DNA of 6,729 nucleotides from contig JAFGBC010000035.1 in assembly GCA_016933355.1 (NCBI GenBank), forward strand, positions 1 through 6,729. Direction: 5' to 3'. The translations under genes and the position numbers were made by a program. The notes below the pieces were generated by a model. It saw nothing but the letters and a program-made list of their open reading frames with translations, had not been told where the DNA came from and searched no databases. This document shows positions 1 through 5,434 of this stretch, piece after piece. The stretch comes from Candidatus Aminicenantota bacterium. Lineage in GTDB: Bacteria; Acidobacteriota; Aminicenantia; Aminicenantales; JAFGBC01. Position 1 is the stretch's first letter, and every line of letters starts with the position of its first letter.

Positions 1-866
1 CCCTGTCACGAACCCGGACCGTTCTTCTGGATGGAGGTCTGGGCACCGAGCTTTTCCGGAGGGGTTTTCCGCGCGGCGAATGCCTCGAGTCCTGGAACGT
101 CCTCAGGCCCGAAGTCATAGCCGAAATCCATGCGTCCTACTTTGCCGCCGGGGCCGATGCCGTAACGACGAACAGCCTTGGCGGCAGCCGGATCAAGCTC
201 GCGGCCTACGGCCTGTCAGAGCGCGCCTACGAGCTCAACTGCAAGGCCGCCGAGGTCGCCGTATCGGCCAGGCCCGCGGGGCGCTTTGTGGCCGGCAGCA
301 TCGGTCCGGTCGGCAAATTCTTGAAGCCGCAGGGGGAGCTGACCGAATCCGACCTCGCTTCGGCCGTCGCCGAGCAGGCCCGTGCCCTGGCTGATGGAGG
401 CGCGGATTGTCTCCTGCTCGAAACGCACTACGACCTCAGGGAAGCCTTGACGGCCCTCAGGGCCGCCCGGGGGGCCTCCTCCCTGCCGGTTTTCGTGACC
501 ATGACCTTCGACCGCTTCCCGCGCGGGTTCTTTACCCTGATGGGCAATACTCCGGCCGATTGCCTCCCCAAGATCGAGAAGGCCGGCGCTTCCGCCTTGG
601 GCGCCAATTGTTCGCTCGACAGCAGAGACATGGCCGACTTGACCGCCGTCCTGCGTCCGCTGACGAGGCTCCCGCTGATCGTCCAGGCCAATGCCGGCAA
701 GCCGACGGTCTCCCCGGCGACGGGAGAAGTGACCTACTCCCAGGATGTCGCGGACTATACGCGGTTCGTCCCCGCTATGATCAAGAACGGAGCCGATATC
801 CTAGGCGGCTGCTGCGGAACGGATCCCTCCTATATCCGCGCCATGGCCGCCCTCATTAAACGCTGA
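1..866 (+). CDS. Homocysteine S-methyltransferase, stand-alone MetH module 1 (5' end cut by window)
   Basis: Zinc-dependent enzyme that moves a methyl group from a methyl-corrinoid (or another donor) to homocysteine, giving methionine; cytoplasmic. The frame is open from base 3 to TGA at 864-866, 287 residues in the window, with no start codon at the left edge, so the first few residues lie upstream. The N-terminal motif LLDGGLGTEL (D at base 30) is the usual beginning of the MetH/BHMT homocysteine-binding barrel. The three zinc cysteines are visible: GANCS (Cys codon 609-611) and the GGCCGT signature (Cys codons 810-815). The ATG at 288 is internal and not the start. The length matches a free-standing homocysteine-binding domain, with no pterin- or B12-binding domain fused behind it. 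The next gene follows after 8 bases. In this context the methyl donor is probably the corrinoid protein at 2670-3326 (inference). Family assignment is firm; acceptor specificity rests on the family, because some members methylate other thiols or selenols. Confidence 0.93.
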   Translation, partial: LSRTRTVLLDGGLGTELFRRGFPRGECLESWNVLRPEVIAEIHASYFAAGADAVTTNSLGGSRIKLAAYGLSERAYELNCKAAEVAVSARPAGRFVAGSIGPVGKFLKPQGELTESDLASAVAEQARALADGGADCLLLETHYDLREALTALRAARGASSLPVFVTMTFDRFPRGFFTLMGNTPADCLPKIEKAGASALGANCSLDSRDMADLTAVLRPLTRLPLIVQANAGKPTVSPATGEVTYSQDVADYTRFVPAMIKNGADILGGCCGTDPSYIRAMAALIKR

Positions 867-874
867 AAACGCCC

Positions 875-2656
875 ATGTCCGTGAAGATCCGGATACTCAC
901 GCCCGACCCGCGCACGATCGAAACCGAGTCGGGCGGGCCGCTGTCCGCCGCCCTGACGAATGCCGGCATCCCCCTCAATGTCTATTGCGGCGGCCGCGGC
1001 CTCTGCGGCCGGTGTCTGGTCGAAATCGTTGAGGGCCGCCTCCGCCCCCCCGAAATGGAGGAGCGCGACCTCTTGAACGCCCGCCAGGCGCCGCCCGGCG
1101 TCCGTTTGGCTTGTTGCATCCAAGTCGAGAGCGACCTCGCCGTGAGACTCGTCCCCGAAGCGCTACTGGGCGAGGTCCAGGGCTTGACCGAGGGCATCCT
1201 GCCTTCGTTCGCGTTCGACCCGCCCGTCAAGCGCCTCCCCTTCCGCCTTGAGCCCGAGGAGGCGGCCCCTCCCCTTCTAGAACGGTGCGTCGCCGGTCGA
1301 CTCAAGCTACCCCTCGACGACCTCTGGGAAAGGCATTCCGGACCGGTCCTGCGCGAGGCCGTCCGTTCTCCCGGCGACTATACGGCGGTTGTCTTCGACA
1401 ACCAGGTCCTCCTCGACGTTGCGGACGGGCCCGGCCCGGGACCCGCCTTCGGCCTGGCCGTCGACCTCGGGACGACGACCGCCGTCGTCGAGCTCGTCGA
1501 CCTCGACCGGGGCCTCATCGCCGGAAGAGCCGTCGGCCCCAACCGCCAGGCGAGATTCGGGTCCGACCTTATCTCGCGGATCGCCCGCGCCGTCCGTGAC
1601 CGGGACGACGCCGAGGAGCTGAGACGGGCCGCCCTGGACACTCTGTCCGCTCTCCAGGCCCGCGTCTGTTCCGACGCGCGCGTTCCGGCCGGGGCGATCT
1701 ACGACATAGTCGTCGCCGGCAATACGGTCATGAACCACCTCCTCTTGGGACGGCCTGTCCGGTCCTTGGCGGAATCGCCCTTCGAGGCCGATTTCTTGGA
1801 GATGCCTCCGGTCGAGGCCGTCCCCTGGGGCTTCGACGTCCATCGCCGCGCCAAGCTCTTCCTCGCGCCGAACATCGGGAGTTATATCGGGGGGGACATC
1901 ACCGCCGGCCTCGTCGCCACGGGTATGCTCGGCCGCCCGGGAAACGCACTGTTCATCGACCTCGGGACGAACGGCGAAATCGTCCTCAAGCGCGGGGAAG
2001 ATGTCACGGCCGCTTCCACGGCCGCCGGACCGGCCTTCGAGGGAGCGGGCCTGAGCAGCGGCATAGCGGCCGTTCCCGGAGCCGTCGAGGCCGCGTCCTG
2101 GGCGGGCGAGTCATTAACTTTATCCGTTATCGGCGATCGACCCGCGACCGGGATTTGCGGCTCGGGCTATATCGACCTCCTGGCCGCTTTCTTGAGCCGG
2201 GGTCTGATCTCGACCCGCGGCGCCCTGAACGCTGCCGGCGGCCTGATCACGGTCGCCCCGGCCGTCGCGGTCAGCCGTCAGGACGTCCGCGCCCTGCAGC
2301 TGGCCGTGGCGGCCGTCCGGACAGGCGTCGCGCTTCTCCTGCGCCGCGCCGGCCTCGCCCCGTCCGACCTCGACGTCGTCTATCTGGCCGGCGCCTTCGG
2401 CAACAGGCTCAACGCCGCTAACGCCCGCCGGATCGGCCTCCTGCCGGCTGTCGACGCGGACCGCCTCCGCTGCGCCGGCAACACGTCGCTCGCCGGCGCC
2501 AGGGCGATGCTCCTCTCCCGGCCGGCCCGGGCTGAGGCGGCCCGGCTCGCGTCGAGGATCGAGCACGTTTCTCTTGCCTCGGACCCCGCCTTTCAGGATA
2601 CTTATATCCGGTCGCTGTCCTTCCCCGAAAGCGACGCGATCGACTCCATCGGCTAG
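875..2656 (+). CDS. RACo/RamA-like corrinoid activation protein ([2Fe-2S] ferredoxin + DUF4445 ATPase-like domain)
   Basis: Predicted ATP-dependent reductive activator that returns inactive Co(II) corrinoid to Co(I). The 593 residues begin with a plant-type ferredoxin domain (about 1-90). Its cluster ligands are Cys38, Cys44 and Cys47 (C-x5-C-x2-C) plus Cys80 in RLACC. A linker/middle region follows. An ASKHA-fold C-terminal part then starts with the phosphate loop AVDLGTTT (Asp197). It continues with FIDLGTNGE (Asp362), AAGPAFEGAGLSSGI (from 383), GICGSGYIDLL (from 426) and YLAGAFGN (from 503), all signatures of the DUF4445/RACo C-terminal family. The N-terminal [2Fe-2S] domain makes it closer to bacterial RACo than to methanogen RamA, which carries C-terminal 4Fe-4S clusters. 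Length is about normal. ATG 875 gives a natural ferredoxin N-terminus but has no clear Shine-Dalgarno; it lies 8 bases after the previous stop, so translational coupling is likely. The probable client is the corrinoid protein encoded just downstream. The family also serves the corrinoid iron-sulfur protein and O-demethylases, so the exact client is inferred. Confidence 0.92.
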   Translation: MSVKIRILTPDPRTIETESGGPLSAALTNAGIPLNVYCGGRGLCGRCLVEIVEGRLRPPEMEERDLLNARQAPPGVRLACCIQVESDLAVRLVPEALLGEVQGLTEGILPSFAFDPPVKRLPFRLEPEEAAPPLLERCVAGRLKLPLDDLWERHSGPVLREAVRSPGDYTAVVFDNQVLLDVADGPGPGPAFGLAVDLGTTTAVVELVDLDRGLIAGRAVGPNRQARFGSDLISRIARAVRDRDDAEELRRAALDTLSALQARVCSDARVPAGAIYDIVVAGNTVMNHLLLGRPVRSLAESPFEADFLEMPPVEAVPWGFDVHRRAKLFLAPNIGSYIGGDITAGLVATGMLGRPGNALFIDLGTNGEIVLKRGEDVTAASTAAGPAFEGAGLSSGIAAVPGAVEAASWAGESLTLSVIGDRPATGICGSGYIDLLAAFLSRGLISTRGALNAAGGLITVAPAVAVSRQDVRALQLAVAAVRTGVALLLRRAGLAPSDLDVVYLAGAFGNRLNAANARRIGLLPAVDADRLRCAGNTSLAGARAMLLSRPARAEAARLASRIEHVSLASDPAFQDTYIRSLSFPESDAIDSIG

Positions 2657-2662
2657 GGAGGA
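2657..2662 (+). promoter_or_regulatory. Ribosome binding site of the corrinoid protein gene
   Basis: GGAGGA directly after the preceding stop codon, 7 bases before ATG 2670. The reading frame stays open upstream to at least 2574 inside the preceding gene, so this site decides the start: 2670 rather than the longer form. Confidence 0.8.
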
Positions 2663-2669
2663 AGACGCC

Positions 2670-3326
2670 ATGAGCGCCAAGGACGACTTGTTAGCCCTCA
2701 TGAGGAGCTCCGTCATCGACGGCGACGCCGGCCGGGCCGAACAGCTGGCCCGGGACGGCCTCGCCGCCGGACTCGACCCTCTCGAGGCCATCGAGAAGGG
2801 CTACGCCGCCGGGATTCAGGAGGTCGGCACCCTCTGGGAACAGGGCGAATACTTCCTGCCTGAGCTCGTCGCCGGCGCCGAGAGCATGAAGCGGGCCATG
2901 GCCGTCCTGGGCCCGGCCCTGTCGGCCTCGGCACGCGAGGCCGGCCGCCTGGGCCGGGCGGTGATCGGGACGATCGAAGGCGACATCCACGATATCGGAA
3001 AAAACCTCGTCGGCGCCATGCTCCAGGCCCACGGCTTCGAGGTCGTCGACCTCGGCGCGGACGTCCAGGTCGACCGCTTCATCGACCGGGCCGAAGCCGA
3101 GGGCGCCGACCTTATCTGCGCCTCGGCCCTGCTGACGACGACCCTGTTCAATCAGAAGCGGCTGGTCGAGCGCCTGCGGGAGAGGAATCTGCGCTCCCGA
3201 TTCAAGGTCCTGGTCGGCGGCGCCCCCGCCAACCATGCCTGGGCCGAGGCGATCGGGGCCGACGGCTACGGCGAAAACGCGCTGGCGGCCGTCCGCGCCG
3301 CAAAGAAGCTCCTCGGCCGCGGCTGA
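2670..3326 (+). CDS. Corrinoid (B12-binding) methyl-carrier protein, MtbC/MttC/MtgC type
   Basis: Small shuttle protein whose cobalamin takes a methyl group from a substrate methyltransferase and hands it to a second methyltransferase. The 218 residues have the standard two-part build. A helical cap (about 1-85, with LDPLEAIEKGYAAGIQEVGTLWEQGEYFLPELV) precedes a Rossmann-like B12-binding domain (about 90-215). The cobalt-ligating motif is GDIHDIGKN with His107. The other cofactor contacts are SALLTTT (Ser152) and VGGAP (Gly183-184), and GADGYGENA (around 196-204) closes the domain. ATG 2670 is chosen because of the strong Shine-Dalgarno and because MSAKDDLL is a typical N-terminus for this family. 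It sits between its presumed activator and its presumed substrate methyltransferase. The fold also equals the cobalamin module of MetH, consistent with the homocysteine methyltransferase encoded two genes upstream. The family is certain; partners are inferred from order. Confidence 0.95.
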   Translation: MSAKDDLLALMRSSVIDGDAGRAEQLARDGLAAGLDPLEAIEKGYAAGIQEVGTLWEQGEYFLPELVAGAESMKRAMAVLGPALSASAREAGRLGRAVIGTIEGDIHDIGKNLVGAMLQAHGFEVVDLGADVQVDRFIDRAEAEGADLICASALLTTTLFNQKRLVERLRERNLRSRFKVLVGGAPANHAWAEAIGADGYGENALAAVRAAKKLLGRG

Positions 3327-3329
3327 GAG

Positions 3330-3335
3330 AAGGAG
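3330..3335 (+). promoter_or_regulatory. Ribosome binding site of the MttB-family gene
   Basis: AAGGAG, 5 bases before ATG 3341 and only a few bases after the preceding TGA (3324-3326). It supports 3341 as the start and tight coupling within one transcript. Confidence 0.75.
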
Positions 3336-3340
3336 CCGCC

Positions 3341-4816
3341 ATGATCGCCCCTGCCGTTCGTCCCAAGCTCGAAGTCCTGTCCTCCGCCCTGGTCGCGTCG
3401 ATCGTCGACGAGGCCTTCGCCCTTCTCGACCGCAACGGCGTTTTCGTCGAGAACGAGAACGCCCTCGCGCTGTTCCGAGACGCCGGCCAGCGCGTGGACG
3501 ACGCCTCCCAGCGGGTTCGTCTGTCCGAAACCCTGGTCCGGGAGGCCCTCGCCTCGACGCCTTCCGAGATCCGGCTTTCCGGCCGGGCCGGCGCATCGGA
3601 GTTCCTGGTCGGAGCCGACAACGTCCATTTCAACCCCGGCTCGGCCGCGGTGACCATCCTCGACCCCGGAAGTCCCCTTCATCGCAAGCCGACCGGCCGC
3701 GACCTCGTCCGGCTGGCCCGCCTGACCGAGAGCCTGCCCAATATCCATTTCCAGAGCACGGCGTTAATCGCGGGAGACGTCCCGGGCGACATCGCCGACA
3801 GCTATCGCCTCTTCCTGGCCCTCCAATTCTCCTCCAAACCGGTCGTCACCGGGACATTCCGGGTGGAAAGCTTCAAGCCCATGCTCGAGATGCTGGCGGC
3901 CGTCCAGGGCGGATCCGCGGCGCTGGCGGCCAAGCCGCCGGCCATCTTCGACGCCTGCCCCTCCCCTCCCCTAAAGTGGAGCCGCCTGACCTCGCAGAGC
4001 CTGATCGATGCCGCCCGGGCCGGGCTGCCTTCCGAGCTCATTTCGATGGGAATGACCGGAGCGACCTCTCCGGCCACGATCACGGGAACGCTCGTCCAGC
4101 ACACGGCCGAGAACCTCTGCGGTCTCACCCTCTGCCAACTGACCAGGAATGGTGCTCCCGTTATTTTCGGCGGTTCCCCCTCGAGCTTCGACATGCGGAA
4201 AGGGACGACGCCGATGGGCGCCGTCGAAACCATGATGATCGACGTGGCCTACGCTCAGATCGGGAAGAGCCTGGGCCTTCCCACTCATGCCTATATGGGA
4301 CTGAGCGACGCCAAGGTCATCGACGCCCAGGCCGGGTTCGAAGCGGCCCTCGGGGCGGTCCTGGCCGCGCTGGCCGGCATCAACGTCGTCTCGGGCCCCG
4401 GCATGCTGAACTTCGAGAGCACCCAGAGCCTGGAAAAGCTCGCGATCGACGACGAGATCTGCGGGATGGCCTACCGGCTGATCGCCGGCGTCAGCCAGCG
4501 GGACGACCCGATGGCCCTTCCCTTTTTCGAAGCGCTGAGCGCCTCCAGCCAGTTCCTCTCGCTTCCCCATACCAAAGCCTGGTACCGGAAGGAGCATAGT
4601 CTGGCCCGGCTCGTCGACAGGGACACCTACGAGGACTGGCTTGCGGCCGGCCGCCGAACGATCGCCGACCGGGCCGCCGCCGACGTCGAACGCCGCTTGA
4701 GCGCCGCCCCCCCGGCCGCGCTCGACCCGCGGTTGCGCGAAGAGCTCGAGCGCATCATGGCCGCCGAGGCTCGAGCGGCCGGTTTGGACCGGTTGCCCGA
4801 GGTCAGCGACACTTGA
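3341..4816 (+). CDS. MttB (trimethylamine methyltransferase) superfamily protein, non-pyrrolysine type
   Basis: Predicted to demethylate a methylated amine, most likely a quaternary amine such as a betaine, and pass the methyl group to the neighbouring corrinoid protein. The 491 residues match the usual length for the family and cover the whole TIM-barrel-type domain. Recognisable stretches are SAAVTILDP and GRDLVRLARLTESLPNIHF near the N-terminal third, SMGMTGATSPATITGTLVQ, the GGSPSSFDMRKGTTPMGA stretch (from 277), GLSDAKVIDAQAGFEAAL (about 320-333), GPGMLNFESTQSLEKLAIDDEI, and a C-terminal segment with YRKEHSLARLVDRDTYEDW. True trimethylamine enzymes read through an in-frame TAG as pyrrolysine near residue 334. 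Here the frame has no TAG, and a leucine (321) stands in the corresponding neighbourhood by my eye alignment. It therefore belongs with MtgB-like (glycine betaine), MtpB (proline betaine) or MtcB (carnitine) relatives rather than trimethylamine enzymes. The substrate cannot be decided from sequence alone. Confidence 0.93.
   Translation: MIAPAVRPKLEVLSSALVASIVDEAFALLDRNGVFVENENALALFRDAGQRVDDASQRVRLSETLVREALASTPSEIRLSGRAGASEFLVGADNVHFNPGSAAVTILDPGSPLHRKPTGRDLVRLARLTESLPNIHFQSTALIAGDVPGDIADSYRLFLALQFSSKPVVTGTFRVESFKPMLEMLAAVQGGSAALAAKPPAIFDACPSPPLKWSRLTSQSLIDAARAGLPSELISMGMTGATSPATITGTLVQHTAENLCGLTLCQLTRNGAPVIFGGSPSSFDMRKGTTPMGAVETMMIDVAYAQIGKSLGLPTHAYMGLSDAKVIDAQAGFEAALGAVLAALAGINVVSGPGMLNFESTQSLEKLAIDDEICGMAYRLIAGVSQRDDPMALPFFEALSASSQFLSLPHTKAWYRKEHSLARLVDRDTYEDWLAAGRRTIADRAAADVERRLSAAPPAALDPRLREELERIMAAEARAAGLDRLPEVSDT
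4799..4803 (+). promoter_or_regulatory. Probable ribosome binding site supporting a TTG start
   Basis: GAGGT, 9 bases before TTG 4813, inside the end of the preceding gene. It is modest, but it is the best support for the unusual start of the next gene. Confidence 0.45.
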
Positions 4817-5415
4817 CCGCCCCGCCCCCGCCCGGAATCGTTAAAAGGACGGCGTTCGAGCTCGTCCTCGACGAGCGGAAAATCCTGACCCGGATCGGCC
4901 ATAAGGGGCCGGCCCGGAGCGTCCGGCCGTCCCTTGCTTTAGCCGTCCGGGAAGAGCGAGAGCGGGCGTTCCGCCTCGTCGAGCCGGCTGCGATTTGGAG
5001 GGTCCTGGAGGCCGGCGAAACCAACGGTCATCCCGTCTTCGCCGGGGCTACCCGCGTCGCCTTCGCCGTCTGCACGATCGGCCCCCGCCTGGAAGAGGCC
5101 GTGGCCGGGCTCATAGGGACCGATGTCCTGAGGGGCTTGATCCTCGACGCCCTCGGCTCCCAGGCCGTGTCCGAGATCTCGCGAGAGATCGTCCGCGATA
5201 TGGAAGGCCGAGCCCGCGCCATGGGGCTCACCCCCAGCAGGCGTTTCGCGCCGGGCTATCGATCCTGGCCCGTCGAGGCGCAGGCGTTTCTGTTCAAATG
5301 TCTGCCCGGCGATCTCATAGGCGTCCGGCTGACGGACTCCTACATGATGGTCCCGCGGAAATCCTACTCGTTCAGGGTCAATTTCTTCCCGCCGTCGGGC
5401 CCGGGCCCCGACTGA
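4813..5415 (+). CDS. MetH reactivation-domain-like protein (vitamin B12-dependent methionine synthase activation domain family)
   Basis: Resembles the C-terminal domain of MetH, which binds S-adenosylmethionine and reductively methylates Co(II) cobalamin back to the active methyl form. The 200 residues carry the family's two clearest marks: an RFAPGYRSWP segment (Arg144, Pro147-Gly148-Tyr149), matching the R-x-x-x-G-Y-P AdoMet-binding stretch, and GVRLTDSYMMVPRKSYSF (from about 170), matching the MetH GISLTES-x-MxP...S block. A central helical region includes CTIGPRLEEAV and LRGLILDALGSQAVSEISREI. The start is TTG 4813, overlapping the previous stop as TTGA. No in-frame ATG occurs before about base 5200 and the family sequence begins right after, so TTG is the best choice. 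The usual CPDH part of MetH motifs is missing (SWPVEAQ instead), so it may interact with AdoMet or the corrinoid differently. It likely reactivates the corrinoid protein of this operon (inference). Confidence 0.8.
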   Translation: MTAPPPPGIVKRTAFELVLDERKILTRIGHKGPARSVRPSLALAVREERERAFRLVEPAAIWRVLEAGETNGHPVFAGATRVAFAVCTIGPRLEEAVAGLIGTDVLRGLILDALGSQAVSEISREIVRDMEGRARAMGLTPSRRFAPGYRSWPVEAQAFLFKCLPGDLIGVRLTDSYMMVPRKSYSFRVNFFPPSGPGPD

Positions 5416-5425
5416 GCCCGACGGC
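5391..5425. terminator. Inverted repeat between convergent genes, possible bidirectional terminator
   Basis: A perfect 10-base inverted repeat, GCCGTCGGGC (5391-5400) and GCCCGACGGC (5416-5425), surrounds a 15-base loop that contains the stop codon of the + strand gene. It lies where two genes converge with only 19 bases between their stops. Neither strand has a T-run behind the stem, so it is not a classical intrinsic terminator. A transcript-end role is suggested by position only. Confidence 0.45.
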
Positions 5426-5434
5426 CGCGCGGGC

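Larger units (their letters stand above)
1..5415 (+). other. Predicted operon for corrinoid-dependent methyl transfer to homocysteine
   Basis: Five same-strand genes are separated by 8, 13 and 14 bases, then overlap by 4 bases. All belong to one biochemical theme: methyl acceptor enzyme, activator, corrinoid carrier, substrate methyltransferase, reactivator. No promoter or internal terminator was seen inside, so one transcript starting left of the window is likely. Pathway direction is inferred from family roles. Confidence 0.75.

Noticed and set aside
1307..1843. 178-residue minus-strand open frame inside the activator gene
   Set aside because: Asp/Gly-rich shadow of the plus-strand coding frame, which shows clear conserved ATPase-domain motifs.
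2109..2132. AT-rich patch (tcattaactttatccgttat) in otherwise GC-rich DNA, considered as an internal promoter
   Set aside because: It lies inside an intact coding frame between conserved motifs, no spaced -35/-10 pair is evident, and the next gene start is over 500 bases away.
2574..2669. Longer N-terminal version of the corrinoid protein starting at 2574
   Set aside because: The extension overlaps the end of the activator gene and does not resemble the family, while a strong ribosome binding site precedes ATG 2670.
2691..3596. 301-residue open frame on the minus strand
   Set aside because: Antisense shadow of the corrinoid protein gene, with Arg/Gly-rich composition and no recognisable domain.
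3235..4599. 454-residue open frame on the + strand, overlapping the corrinoid and MttB-family genes
   Set aside because: Translation is arginine- and proline-rich low-complexity text with no family motif. It lies in another frame of well-recognised genes and arises from GC-rich codon use.
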